NCBI RefSeq assembly: GCF_002938435.1
Contig: NZ_POQT01000001.1
Span: 202,110-266,109 of the forward strand
DNA from: Blastococcus saxobsidens
GTDB lineage: Bacteria; Actinomycetota; Actinomycetes; Mycobacteriales; Geodermatophilaceae
DNA: 64,000 nt
Direction of reading: 5' to 3'
Made by a program: the position numbers and the translations under genes. Below the pieces are notes generated by a model, which saw nothing but the letters and a program-made list of their open reading frames with translations, made no database searches and had not been told where the DNA came from. Shown here piece after piece: positions 14,492-22,725 of this stretch. Each line of letters begins with the position of its first letter. The stretch's first letter is position 1.

Positions 14492-15900
14492 CTCCCGGCG
14501 GCCGCGGCGCGGGCGGCGGCCAGCAGCGACTCCCGCTCGTGCATCGTGGTGCGGGCCCGCCCGCGGGTGGCGCCGAGGGACTGCTCGGCGGCGTCGATCG
14601 CTCGCCAGTTCTCCAGCAGCAGCGGTTCCGCGCCGCGGGCCTGCAGCGTCGCCACGAGGTCGTCGACCGGTCCGCGCACCAGCAGCGTGCCGTCCGCGGC
14701 GTCGGCCAGCAGCCCGGCGATCGTCTCCCGCGCGTCGTGCTTGTTGTGCCCGACCACCCCGGTCGGGCCCCGCTTGATCCAGCCGGCCACGTACTCCCCG
14801 GGGGAGGGGTGGCCGTCGCGCAGCACCCGCCCGGCCTCGTTCGCGACCGTCCCCGAGCGCTCGTCCACGGGCAGCCCCGGCAGCGGCGTGCCCCGGTAGC
14901 CGACCGAGCGCACCACGAGGTCGGCGGGGACGACCTCCAGCTCGCCGGTACCCACGGCCCGGCCGTCGCCGTCGACCGCGGTGCGCTCCACCTCGACGCC
15001 GGTCACCCGGTCGGTGCCGAGCAGCCGCACCGGGCGGCGGAAGAAGCGCAGCCGCAGCCGCACGCGACCGGCCGTGGCGGTGTGGTCGGCCCAGCCGCGG
15101 AGGACGGCGAGGTTGCGGCTGACGTTCCGGTCGGCGGCCGCCCGCTCCTCGCTGCCGGGGTCGAGCTCCAGCTCGGCCGGGTCGACCAGCACGGTCGCGT
15201 CGGCCAGCCCGTCGAGCTCGCGCAGTTCCTGGGTCGTGAAGGTGGCCTGCGCGGGGCCGCGCCGGCCGAGCACGGTGACCTCCTCGATCGGCGCCGCGGC
15301 GAGCGCGTCGAGCACGTGCTGCGGCATGTCGGTGGGCTCCAGCTCGGCGGCGGTGCGGGCCAGGACCCGGCCGACGTCGAGGGCGACGTTGCCGACCCCG
15401 ACCACCACCGCGGAGCGGGCGCCGGCGAGCGCGGCCTCCACCCGCCCGCGGTCGGCGTCGGGGTGGCCGCAGTACCAGGAGACGAACTCGGTGGCGGCCA
15501 GGCTGCCCGGGAGGTCCTCGCCCTCGATGCCCAGCTGCCGGTCCAGCGCGGCACCGTAGGTGTAGACGACGGCGTCGACGTGCCGCCGGAGCTCGTCGAG
15601 CGTGATGTCGGTGCCGATCTCGACGTTGCCGACGAACCGGACCAGCGGGTGGTCGAGGCTGCGGTGCAGCGTGTCCCGGATGGCGCGCATCTTCGGGTGG
15701 TCGGGCGCGATGCCGTGGCGCACCAGCCCGAACGGCGTCGGCAGCCGGTCGATGAGGTCGATCGCGACCGGGACGTCGCTCTGCCGGGTCAGGGCATCGG
15801 CGGCGAAGATCCCGGCCGGTCCGGCGCCGATGACCGCCACGCGCAGGGGATGGGCGGACGAGGGGGGAGGGGGAGTTCCGTCGTCGGCCACGACTGGCAT
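14488..15900 (-). CDS. fprA: Ferredoxin/adrenodoxin-type NADP reductase (FprA-like)
   Basis: A 470-residue flavoprotein that passes electrons between NADPH and ferredoxin. It has the FAD site VAVIGAGPAGIFAADAL (22-37), the family signature GLVRHGIAPDHP (58-69), the NADPH site VVVGVGNVALDVGRVLAR (165-182) and a C-terminal EYVAGWIKRGPTGVVGHNK. This is the FprA layout of actinobacteria. The gene is convergent with, and 4 bp overlapped by, the IMPase-like gene. ATG 15900 has only CCAGG just before it, so a start a few codons downstream is possible. Confidence 0.9.
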   Translation of the reverse strand: MPVVADDGTPPPPSSAHPLRVAVIGAGPAGIFAADALTRQSDVPVAIDLIDRLPTPFGLVRHGIAPDHPKMRAIRDTLHRSLDHPLVRFVGNVEIGTDITLDELRRHVDAVVYTYGAALDRQLGIEGEDLPGSLAATEFVSWYCGHPDADRGRVEAALAGARSAVVVGVGNVALDVGRVLARTAAELEPTDMPQHVLDALAAAPIEEVTVLGRRGPAQATFTTQELRELDGLADATVLVDPAELELDPGSEERAAADRNVSRNLAVLRGWADHTATAGRVRLRLRFFRRPVRLLGTDRVTGVEVERTAVDGDGRAVGTGELEVVPADLVVRSVGYRGTPLPGLPVDERSGTVANEAGRVLRDGHPSPGEYVAGWIKRGPTGVVGHNKHDARETIAGLLADAADGTLLVRGPVDDLVATLQARGAEPLLLENWRAIDAAEQSLGATRGRARTTMHERESLLAAARAAAAGS

Positions 15901-15973
15901 CCTGGCCCCGCCGGAGCCGCTCCACCAGAGCTGGCGTCCGATCGGCCCATCCCCGTCGCCCCAGGAGGCACCC

Positions 15974-16282
15974 GTGCCCGTCGTCGTCGTCGCCACGATC
16001 ACCCCACGGCCGGACGCGGTGGACGCCGTCCGGGAGGCCATCCTGGCCGCGGTCCCGAAGGTGCACGCCGAGCCCGGCTGCGAGCTGTACGCCCTGCACG
16101 AGGGCGACGGCGTCTTCGTCATGGTGGAGCGGTGGGAGAGCCCGGACGCGCTCCGGGCGCACGGCAAGGCGGAGGCGCTGACCACGCTGGGGGCGGCACT
16201 GGCCGACAAGCTGGCGGCTCCGCCGGACGTGCGCCGGCTCTCGGCGCTGCCGGCCGGCGACCCGGACAAGGGCGCCGTCTGA
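15974..16282 (+). CDS. Antibiotic biosynthesis monooxygenase (ABM) family protein
   Basis: A 102-residue ferredoxin-like-fold protein of the ABM/YgiN type: VVVVATITPRPDAVDAVREAIL, then EPGCELYALHEGDGVFVMVERWESPDALRAHG. Relatives are quinol monooxygenases or haem-degrading enzymes and usually act as dimers. GTG 15974 follows AGGAGG by 5 nt. It is divergent from fprA with 73 bp between the starts, so one control region may serve both. Confidence 0.82.
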   Translation: MPVVVVATITPRPDAVDAVREAILAAVPKVHAEPGCELYALHEGDGVFVMVERWESPDALRAHGKAEALTTLGAALADKLAAPPDVRRLSALPAGDPDKGAV

Positions 16283-16303
16283 CCTGCTCCGGCGCGGGGT
16301 GGC

Positions 16304-17137
16304 TCAGCGGCAGGCGTGGTTGCGGTCGAGGTCGTCCGGCACGTACTGGGTGAGCTCCACCTCGCCGTCGGGCACCAGCGGTGACCGCTCGCAGGCCGCC
16401 ACGGCGCCGCTGAGCGACGTCGCGCCGGCCAGCCAGCTGGGCAGACCGGCCAGCGGGCTGTCGTCGGGCACCTCGCCGACTATCTGGGCCCACTGGTAGC
16501 CGGTCGAGTACAGGCCGACCCGGCCGTCCTCGTCGGTCAGGTACTCGGCCATGCCCTCGAGGGCGGCGCGGTTGCGGGCGCGTGCGTCGTCGGACCCGGT
16601 CTGCCAGGTGTTCATCGTCTCCACGTCCAGCCACCACGTGTAGCGCTGCGGCCGGCTGTCCAGCCGGGCCGCCCGCGCCGCGGGACGGAAGAAGGCCTCG
16701 ACGCTGGTGCGTGCCCGCTCCCAGCCGTACTGCCACGAGCAGGCCATCGAGTTGCCGCCGTCGCACCGTCCGTAGGGCGTCTCGCCGCCGGAGGGCCAGG
16801 TGACGACCTGGTCGCGCAGCTGACCGGGGTTGGCGGTGTTGAGGTACAGCTGCAGCGCCGGCTGGCCGGGGACCACGCCGGAGGAGCCGGCCGCCCACGT
16901 CAGCTGGTCGGCCAGGCACGGGTTGGTCCGGGTGGCCAGGCCACCGTTGACCCCGACGACGGCGAACGCGGCGTCGTCCGGCAGGTCCGTGCCGCACTGC
17001 GGGTGGGAGACGTCGTACCCGACGGTCCGCAGGAAGCCGGAGGTCTCCACGGGGGCAGCCGTCGCCGTCGCCGGAGCACCGAGCAGGGCGGCGCCGACGG
17101 CGAGAGCGGGGACCACCCATCGTGATGCCGATCTCAT
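16304..17137 (-). CDS. Secreted protein with glycoside-hydrolase-like (DUF1906-type) fold
   Basis: 277 residues. A clear Sec signal peptide (MRSASRW, then a hydrophobic run ending AATATAAPV) predicts export with cleavage near residue 28. The mature part begins GYDVSHPQCG and contains WWLDVETMNTW, LYSTGYQW and SWLAGATS, the pattern of glycoside-hydrolase-like TIM-barrel proteins found secreted in actinobacteria. The acidic residues D/E in LDVET fit a catalytic position, but activity is not established. A GTG three codons upstream is an alternative start. It follows the DNA glycosylase gene on the same strand after 58 bp. Confidence 0.7.
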   Translation of the reverse strand: MRSASRWVVPALAVGAALLGAPATATAAPVETSGFLRTVGYDVSHPQCGTDLPDDAAFAVVGVNGGLATRTNPCLADQLTWAAGSSGVVPGQPALQLYLNTANPGQLRDQVVTWPSGGETPYGRCDGGNSMACSWQYGWERARTSVEAFFRPAARAARLDSRPQRYTWWLDVETMNTWQTGSDDARARNRAALEGMAEYLTDEDGRVGLYSTGYQWAQIVGEVPDDSPLAGLPSWLAGATSLSGAVAACERSPLVPDGEVELTQYVPDDLDRNHACR

Positions 17138-17195
17138 CGTGGCGCGAACGTACACGCCGGAGCCGGGTGCCAGCCGGGTGCCGGCGATGCCTTGA

Positions 17196-18005
17196 TCAGA
17201 CCGCCTGGCAGACCGGGCACCAGTGCAGGTTGCGGCCCACCATGACCTGCGTACGCACCTCCGTGCCGCAGATCCGGCAGGGGAGACCGGTGCGCCGGTA
17301 CACGTAGTGCGCGTCCTCGCGGCGAACGGCACCGCTGCGCCGCGACCGGTCCTCGGGGCGGGTGGTGACGATCCGGCCCATCCGGACACCGGCCCGCATC
17401 AGGGTGACCAGGTCGGCCCACATGGCGGCCCAGAGGTCGGCGTCGACCTGGCGACCGGGCCGGAAGGGGGACACCCGGTGCCGGAAGAGGATCTCCGCCC
17501 GGTAGACGTTCCCGACGCCGGCCAGCACGGCCTGGTCCATGATCAGCGCGCCGATCGCCGTCCGGCTGGCGGAGATGCGACGGAGGGCCGCGGCTCCGTC
17601 GGCGCGGGGGCGCAGCGGGTCGGGACCGAGGCGGTCGAGGATGCGGTCCACCTCGGGGGCGGGGAGCACCTCGCAGGCGGTGGGTCCGCGCAGGTCGGTC
17701 CACACGCCGGCGCCATCGGGACCGTCGGCCTCCCAGCGCATCCGCAGCGCTCCCCGGGGGGGCGGCGGCATGCCCGCACCCGTGGTGAAGGAGCCGTAGA
17801 GGCCCAGGTGCACGTGCAGGTGGTCGCCGCCGAAGCGGGCGAACAGGTGCTTGCCGTAGGAGAAGACCTCGTCCAGCACCCGACCGTCGAGCAGCGCGGC
17901 GCCGGCGTCGAACCGGCCCTGCGGGCTGGTGACGTGCACCGGTCGGCCGGCGAACAGGATCGACTGCTCCCGCGCGAGGCGGAACAGGGTGTGGCCCTCG
18001 GGCAT
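17196..18005 (-). CDS. nei: Formamidopyrimidine/endonuclease VIII-type DNA glycosylase (Nei2-like)
   Basis: A 269-residue base-excision enzyme for oxidised bases. It starts MPEGHTLFR, giving the catalytic P2 and E3, with K52 in SYGKHLF, the helix-two-turn-helix motif LAGVGNVYRAEILF and a C-terminal zinc finger with C243, C246, C263 and C266 around R258 (GRNLHWCPVCQ). MPEGH rather than MPELPE places it in the Nei group. It lies 35 bp downstream of the small GNAT gene on the same strand. Two DNA-uracil/oxidation repair genes (this and udgX) are within 12 kb. Confidence 0.92.
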   Translation of the reverse strand: MPEGHTLFRLAREQSILFAGRPVHVTSPQGRFDAGAALLDGRVLDEVFSYGKHLFARFGGDHLHVHLGLYGSFTTGAGMPPPPRGALRMRWEADGPDGAGVWTDLRGPTACEVLPAPEVDRILDRLGPDPLRPRADGAAALRRISASRTAIGALIMDQAVLAGVGNVYRAEILFRHRVSPFRPGRQVDADLWAAMWADLVTLMRAGVRMGRIVTTRPEDRSRRSGAVRREDAHYVYRRTGLPCRICGTEVRTQVMVGRNLHWCPVCQAV

Positions 18006-18040
18006 CCGCGCAGCCTAGGTCGCCGCCCGGACCGGTCCGC

Positions 18041-18361
18041 TCAGTGGGCGGCGGTCGCCAGGCCGAAGTGCGGCCGGTCCGCCGGGGCCACGAGATCGGT
18101 CGTCTCGGGGTGCTGCTGGATGTAGTGCCGGACGAAGGAGCAGTAGGGGAGCACGGTCAGACCCCGCTCGCGGGCAGCGGTGAGGACGCCGGCGACCAGC
18201 GCCTTCCCGATGCCCTGGCCGCCCAGGGAGGGGTCCACCTCGGTGTGCGGGAGCGTCATCTGGCCGTTCTCGACGTGGTAGCTGGCCAGACCGACGACTC
18301 GCTCGCCCTGCCGGACCTCGAAGCGCCCCTTCTCGGGGACGTCGACCACTGTCGTCTCCAT
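18041..18361 (-). CDS. Small GNAT-fold acetyltransferase (NATD1/YjdJ type)
   Basis: A 106-residue protein covering only the acetyl-CoA-binding core of the GNAT fold: RFEVRQGERVVGLASYHVENG, then HTEVDPSLGGQGIGKALVAGVL (the Q/RxxGxG/A loop) and VLPYCSFVRHYIQQHPE. This is the short NATD1-like group, whose substrates are unknown. ATG 18361 has GGAAGGTGGG about 8 nt upstream; a GTG four codons earlier lies inside that site. Probably co-transcribed with the downstream nei gene. Confidence 0.82.
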   Translation of the reverse strand: METTVVDVPEKGRFEVRQGERVVGLASYHVENGQMTLPHTEVDPSLGGQGIGKALVAGVLTAARERGLTVLPYCSFVRHYIQQHPETTDLVAPADRPHFGLATAAH

Positions 18362-18502
18362 GCTGCGACCCACCTTCCGTCATCCCCGGCGTCGTTGCCG
18401 GAGCGCGACGTTCGTCGTAGCACCGTAACCCTGGGGAGCAGCGTCGTCGCTCTTCTGCGCCGACGAGTCGGGTCCGGCCGGGGTTCCCGGGCGGCCACCC
18501 GA

Positions 18503-18508
18503 TAGCCT
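18503..18508 (+). promoter_or_regulatory. Possible -10 box for tRNA-Arg
   Basis: TAGCCT fits the actinobacterial TANNNT -10 consensus and lies 38 bp before the tRNA. No convincing -35 hexamer is visible. Confidence 0.4.
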
Positions 18509-18545
18509 CTCGGGCGTCGGTCGGGGGCGCGTCGAGTGCGCCCAG

Positions 18546-18618
18546 GCCCCCGTAGCTCAGGGGATAGAGCATCGGTTTCCTAAACCGTGTGTCGCAGGTT
18601 CGAATCCTGCCGGGGGCA
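18546..18618 (+). tRNA. tRNA-Arg(CCT)
   Basis: A complete 73-nt cloverleaf: acceptor GCCCCCG/CGGGGGC, D stem GCTC/GAGC, anticodon loop TTCCTAA giving anticodon CCT (reads AGG), T stem GCAGG/CCTGC with loop TTCGAAT, discriminator A. The first anticodon-stem pair is a T-T mismatch. CCA is not fully encoded. AGG is rare in high-GC actinobacteria, so this tRNA serves few codons. Confidence 0.95.
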
Positions 18619-18738
18619 CCGCAGTCGTGGACGGGGTGGGTGGCAGCCGCACCACCTCGGGTGGAACCGCGCCGCCCACCCGCGCGTTGGACGTCGAGGC
18701 AGCGCGTCCGCGCCGACCCACCCCCGTCGAAGAGAGCC

Positions 18739-18804
18739 ATGAGCACAAGTCACAGAACCCAGGCCGCGCACCCCACCTCCGGTGAGCAGGTGCGCGGCCG
18801 GTGA
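18739..18804 (+). CDS. 21-residue leader peptide coupled to the CNNM operon
   Basis: A short frame from ATG 18739 to TGA 18804 encodes MSTSHRTQAAHPTSGEQVRG plus a final R. GAGAG lies just before the ATG. The stop codon overlaps the GTG start of the downstream membrane-protein gene (GTGA at 18801-18804), the same coupling used between the two CNNM genes themselves. The 3' half of the frame is folded into an 11-bp hairpin that hides the downstream ribosome-binding region. I infer a regulatory leader or a translational coupler; conservation in relatives has not been checked. Confidence 0.45.
   Translation: MSTSHRTQAAHPTSGEQVRGR
18762..18799 (+). promoter_or_regulatory. Hairpin masking the ribosome site of the first CNNM gene
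   Basis: Perfect 11-bp arms GGCCGCGCACC (18762-18772) and GGTGCGCGGCC (18789-18799) enclose a 16-nt loop and end one base before the GTG start at 18801. The only purine-rich ribosome site candidate (AGG at 18788-18790) is partly in the stem, so translation of the downstream gene should depend on unfolding, for example by ribosomes on the leader frame. Confidence 0.55.
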
Positions 18805-20207
18805 CGGAAGTGCTCACCCTGCTGCTGGGCGTGCTGGTGGTCCTGGCGATCACCGCGGTGACCGCGTACTTCGTGGCCCAGGAGTTCGCCTACATGGCGG
18901 TCGACCGCTCGGCGCTGGCCGTCGGTGCCCAGGGCGGTGACACCGCGGCCGAGCGGGCGCTGGGGGTCACCCGCCGCACCTCGTTCATGCTGTCCGGCGC
19001 GCAGCTGGGCATCACCGTCACCGGGCTGCTGGTCGGGTACGTCGCCGAGCCGCTGATCGGCCGGTCCCTGGGCGCGATGCTGGGCGGCGTGGGCATCCCG
19101 ACCGCCGTGAGCGTCGGCATCGGTGCCGTGCTGGCGCTGCTGTTCTCCACGGTCGTGCAGATGCTGTTCGGGGAGCTGCTGCCGAAGAACCTCGCCATCG
19201 CCCGGCCGGAGCCGGTCGCCCGCCGGCTGGCCGCGTCGACGACCGTGTACCTGAAGGTCTTCGGCTGGCTGATCACGGTGTTCGACCAGGCGTCGAACAT
19301 GCTGCTGCGGGCGTTGCGGATCGAGCCGGTGCACGACGTCGAGCACGCCGCGACCGCCCGCGACCTGGCGTACATCGTCGAGGAGTCCCGCGAGCGCGGG
19401 GACCTCCCCGAGGAGCTGTCGATGATGCTCGACCGCATCCTCGACTTCCCGCACCGCGACGTCGGGCACGCGATGATCCCGAGACCCCGGGTGGGCACCG
19501 TCGCCGACACCGACACCATCGACCACCTGCGCGAGCTGATGACCTCCGGGCACTCCCGCTACCCGGTGCTGGAGACCGGGACGGGTGACGTCGTCGGTGT
19601 CGTCCACCTGGCCGACGTCCTGACCACCCGGCAGCCGGGAGCCGCGCCGGTGACGGCCATCGCCCGCGAGAGCCTGGTCCTCTCCACGTTCACCCCGCTG
19701 CCCGACGCGCTCGGCCAGCTCGCCGGGTCGGACAACCAGATGGCCTGCGTGATCGACGAGTACGGCGGATTCGCCGGCGTCCTCACGCTGGAGGACCTCG
19801 CCGAGGAACTGGTCGGGGAGATCACCGACGAGCACGACACCGAGCACCCCGAGTACGTGCCCGTGGAGGGTGACGGCGTGTGGGAGATGCCCGGGGACGT
19901 CCACATGGACGAGGTCGAGCGCGCCCTGGGGGTCGACCTGCCGAGGGGCGACTTCGAGACCGTCGCCGGCCTGGTCATCGCCGTCTCCGGGACCCTGCCC
20001 GAGCCCGGGACGGAACTGACCGTCGAGCTGCCCCCAGATCCCGGTGACCTCGTCCACGAGGACCAGCCCACCGCGCGCCTGCTCCACCTGCAGGTGCTCG
20101 CCGTGGAGCGGCACGTGCCGTCCCGGGTGCGCCTGGAACTCCCCGACCGCGCGAGGACGACCGGCGGGTCCGGTTCGGCCCCGGCAGCCGAGGAGGGGAC
20201 CCGATGA
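18801..20207 (+). CDS. CNNM/CorC-type transmembrane CBS protein (first of pair)
   Basis: 468 residues. An N-terminal DUF21/CNNM membrane domain of about 200 residues contains LSGAQLGITVTGLLVGYVAEP and VVQMLFGELLPKNLAIARPE. Two CBS domains follow (about 225-345; MIPRPRVGTVADTDT, SGHSRYPVLE and ACVIDEYGGFAGVLTLEDLAEE) and then a CorC/HlyC C-terminal domain (MPGDVHMDEVERALGVDLP). Relatives are magnesium efflux or homeostasis proteins that sense nucleotide-Mg through CBS. The next gene is a paralogue starting within ATGA of this stop, so the pair may form a heteromer. Confidence 0.88.
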   Translation: MTEVLTLLLGVLVVLAITAVTAYFVAQEFAYMAVDRSALAVGAQGGDTAAERALGVTRRTSFMLSGAQLGITVTGLLVGYVAEPLIGRSLGAMLGGVGIPTAVSVGIGAVLALLFSTVVQMLFGELLPKNLAIARPEPVARRLAASTTVYLKVFGWLITVFDQASNMLLRALRIEPVHDVEHAATARDLAYIVEESRERGDLPEELSMMLDRILDFPHRDVGHAMIPRPRVGTVADTDTIDHLRELMTSGHSRYPVLETGTGDVVGVVHLADVLTTRQPGAAPVTAIARESLVLSTFTPLPDALGQLAGSDNQMACVIDEYGGFAGVLTLEDLAEELVGEITDEHDTEHPEYVPVEGDGVWEMPGDVHMDEVERALGVDLPRGDFETVAGLVIAVSGTLPEPGTELTVELPPDPGDLVHEDQPTARLLHLQVLAVERHVPSRVRLELPDRARTTGGSGSAPAAEEGTR

Positions 20208-21229
20208 GCGACAACCCGTGGGTGGTCGTCGTCGCCACCGTGGTGATCGTCGCGCTGAGCGCGTTCTTCGTGGCGGTGGAGTTCGCCGCGCTGGCCGCCA
20301 AGCGGCACCGGTTGGAGGAGGCCGCGCCGAGCAGCCGGTCCGCCCGTGCGGCGCTGCGCAACTCCTCGGAGCTGACGCTGCTGCTGGCCGGCTCGCAGCT
20401 GGGCATCACCGCGGCCACCCTGGCGCTCGGTGCGATCAGCAAGCCGGCGGTGCACCACTGGCTCACGCCGCTGTTCGGGTCGTGGGGGCTGCCCCTGGTG
20501 GCCGCGGACGTCGTCGGCTTCGTCCTCGCGCTGCTGGTGGTGACGTTCATCCACCTGGTGGTCGGGGAGATGGCCCCCAAGTCGTGGGCGATCGCGCACC
20601 CGGAGCGCTCGGCCACCCTGCTGGCGGCACCCATGCGGGCGTTCATGGCGGTGTTCCGGCCGCTGCTGCGGGCGCTCAACGCGGCCGCGAACGCCATCCT
20701 GCGCCGGGCCGGGGTCGAGCCGTCCGACGAGCTCGCCGTCGGGCACAGCCCGGACGCGCTGCGCCACCTGGTGGAGCACTCGGCCAACGTGGGTGCCCTG
20801 GACGCGAGCTTCTCCGAGCAGATCTCCGTGGCGCTGGAGCTCGAGCGGCTCACCGTCCGGGAACTGCTCGGCTCCGGTTCCCGCCCGACCGGCGTCCGCG
20901 CCGCCGCGACCGTCGGCGAGGTGCGCGGGGAGACCCACCGCTCCGGTCACCTGCGGATCCTGCTCGGCGCGGCCGCGGGCGAGCAGCTCACCGGCGTGGT
21001 CCACGTCCGCGACACCCTCACCGCACCCGACGAGGCACCGGCGGCTCCCTTCGCCCGCCCGGTGTTCGCCCTGGCCGCCGGCACCACCGTGCACGCGGCG
21101 CTCAAGTCGATGCGCGAGACGCGCAACCACCTGGCCGTCGTCACCGACGGCGGTGCGGTCGTCGGCGTCGTCACGCTGGCCGACGTGCTCCGCCGGCTGT
21201 TCCCCCGGTCCGCCGCTCCGGCGGCCTGA
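20204..21229 (+). CDS. CNNM/CorC-type transmembrane CBS protein (second of pair)
   Basis: A 341-residue paralogue of the preceding protein: DUF21 domain with LLLAGSQLGITAATLALGAISKP and FIHLVVGEMAPKSWAIAHPE, then a shorter, weaker CBS region ending HLAVVTDGGAVVGVVTLADVLRR. It lacks the CorC C-terminal domain, so it is the short partner of an unequal pair. ATG 20204 overlaps the upstream TGA. A strong hairpin follows at 21252-21282. Confidence 0.87.
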   Translation: MSDNPWVVVVATVVIVALSAFFVAVEFAALAAKRHRLEEAAPSSRSARAALRNSSELTLLLAGSQLGITAATLALGAISKPAVHHWLTPLFGSWGLPLVAADVVGFVLALLVVTFIHLVVGEMAPKSWAIAHPERSATLLAAPMRAFMAVFRPLLRALNAAANAILRRAGVEPSDELAVGHSPDALRHLVEHSANVGALDASFSEQISVALELERLTVRELLGSGSRPTGVRAAATVGEVRGETHRSGHLRILLGAAAGEQLTGVVHVRDTLTAPDEAPAAPFARPVFALAAGTTVHAALKSMRETRNHLAVVTDGGAVVGVVTLADVLRRLFPRSAAPAA

Positions 21230-21251
21230 CCACCGGCGCCCGGACAGCAGT

Positions 21252-21282
21252 GCGGCCGGGCCCCGGATCGGGGCCCGGCCGC
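21252..21282 (+). terminator. Strong GC hairpin after the CNNM pair
   Basis: A perfect 14-bp stem, GCGGCCGGGCCCCG against CGGGGCCCGGCCGC, with a 3-nt GAT loop, 23 bp after the stop of the second CNNM gene. There is no T tract, which is usual for actinobacterial terminators. It may also serve the convergent GlsB-like gene. Confidence 0.75.
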
Positions 21283-21308
21283 AGCAGGGGTTCGCCGGCG
21301 GCGTGCGC

Positions 21309-21572
21309 TCAGTGCACCGAGCGGTTGCGAGAGCCGGCGATCCCCTCCGCGACGCCGATGAGCAGCACCGCGGCGATCACCGCCACGACGAAGCCGAGCA
21401 CGTTGAGCTCGAAGATGTCCCCGGTGCCCAGCAGGTTGGCGACGACGCCCCCGATCACCGAGCCCACGAGGCCAAGCAGCAGGGTCGCGACGATGCCCAG
21501 GTTCTGCTTCCCGGGCTTGAGGAGGCGCGCGAGCGCGCCGATGATGAGGCCGGCGACGAGGAATCCGATCAT
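21309..21572 (-). CDS. GlsB/YeaQ/YmgE family membrane protein
   Basis: An 87-residue, very hydrophobic protein with three membrane helices and the family pattern IGFLVAGLIIGALARLLKPGK, LLLGLVGSVIGGVVANLLG and FVVAVIAAVLLIGVAEGI. The group is called transglycosylase-associated or stress-response protein; its biochemical role is unknown. ATG 21572 has GTGAGG just upstream. It stands alone between the CNNM terminator and a 387-bp non-coding gap. Confidence 0.85.
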   Translation of the reverse strand: MIGFLVAGLIIGALARLLKPGKQNLGIVATLLLGLVGSVIGGVVANLLGTGDIFELNVLGFVVAVIAAVLLIGVAEGIAGSRNRSVH

Positions 21573-21959
21573 GGCCTCACAGATGCCTGAGGGCCGACGG
21601 CGACAAACGCCCACTGCGCGTCGGTGGCCTCCGGATCGGCGGCCCCCTCGATCGGTCCGGCAGCAGCCGACCGGACGACGGTGCACCGGTGGGGATCCCG
21701 ACGCCGGATGAACGCGTCGGTGGTGCGTGCGGCCCGGTCGGGAGGCCAGCCCGCCGAGGCCCGGTGCCCGAGGACGGACGGTCAGCGGGAAGCCGCGCTG
21801 CGCCTCGCGGGGGTCGACCGTGGGTGCTCCGGGCGACGGCGGATGCGCCGGTGAGCCGGCCACGCCGGGAACGCACTGCGTGATCGCTCAAGCTGCGCGT
21901 TCACCCGGTCGATGGAGTGCAGGTCAGCACCTCGTCGAACGGAAAGCAGAGCAGCCACC
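21573..21959. other. Intergenic region between GlsB-like and LuxR-type genes
   Basis: 387 bp separate two divergent genes. No frame here shows the codon bias of neighbouring genes. I see no RNA gene or long inverted repeat. It presumably holds both promoters, but no convincing -35/-10 pair could be assigned. Confidence 0.5.
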
Positions 21960-22670
21960 GTGTCCAGCCCGATGCCCGGCACCACCCGCGGAGCGATCCG
22001 CGTCCTGATCCTCGCCGACGCTCCGGTGCTGCGCCGCGGTCTGGTCGGCATGGTGGACGAGACCGCCGGGCTCCTGGCGGTCAGCGCCCCCGGTGAGCCG
22101 CGCCGCGCCCTGACGCTGGCCGAGTCCGCCCGCCCCGACGCCGTCATCGTCGAGCTCGGTGCCGGCCGCGCCGCCACGCTCAGCGCCTGCCGCGACCTGC
22201 GCCGCCGCTACCCGACGCTGGCCATCGTCGCCGTCGCCGTGTCCGCCGACCCCGCCGTGGTGAACGAGTCCCTGGCCGCCGGTGTGCGCGGCTACCTGCT
22301 GATGAACACCTCGTCCACGCTCCTGGGCTGGGCGATCCTCGCCGCCCGCGCCGGCCGCACCGTCGTCGACCCGCAGATCCGCCGCGGTGAGACCGACGGC
22401 GTGCCCGAATCGCGCGAGCTGGTGCTCGAGGTGCCGCTGACGCGCCGGGAGTCCGACGTGCTCGACGAGCTGGTGAAGGGCCAGTCCAACCGCTCGATCG
22501 GCCAGAACCTGTTCATCTCCGAGGACACCGTGAAGTCCCACGTGAAGGCGATCCTGCGCAAGCTGGGCGCCCGCGACCGGTCGCACGCGGTGTCCCTGGT
22601 GCTCAAGGCCCGCGGGCCGGCCTGCACCTGCGGCGCGCACGCGCCGGCCGAGGTCCCCGCCGAGGTCTGA
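21960..22670 (+). CDS. Atypical LuxR-type response regulator (BldM/WhiI-like)
   Basis: 236 residues: an N-terminal receiver-like domain (13-135) and a C-terminal LuxR/FixJ helix-turn-helix (LTRRESDVLDELVKGQSNRS, then FISEDTVKSHVKAILRKLGA at 184-203). The receiver lacks the normal phosphorylation residues: the phospho-acceptor Asp position reads VIVEL with E65, the acidic pocket is LADAP with one Asp, and the conserved Lys is M115 (GYLLMNTS). The SNxxIGxxLFxSEDTVKxH string and following KKLGAxDRxHAV pattern resemble Streptomyces BldM/WhiI. No kinase gene is adjacent. A cysteine pair (CTC) lies near the C-terminus. GTG 21960 is favoured over ATG 21972. Confidence 0.8.
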   Translation: MSSPMPGTTRGAIRVLILADAPVLRRGLVGMVDETAGLLAVSAPGEPRRALTLAESARPDAVIVELGAGRAATLSACRDLRRRYPTLAIVAVAVSADPAVVNESLAAGVRGYLLMNTSSTLLGWAILAARAGRTVVDPQIRRGETDGVPESRELVLEVPLTRRESDVLDELVKGQSNRSIGQNLFISEDTVKSHVKAILRKLGARDRSHAVSLVLKARGPACTCGAHAPAEVPAEV

Positions 22671-22725
22671 CCGCACCCGGGATCCGGCACGGGCGCTCCC
22701 GCCTGCGGGCAGGGACCATGGGGGC

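Noticed and set aside
21624..21854. Small open frames in the gap between the GlsB-like and LuxR-type genes
   Set aside because: No ribosome site, no codon bias like neighbouring genes and no recognisable peptide features.
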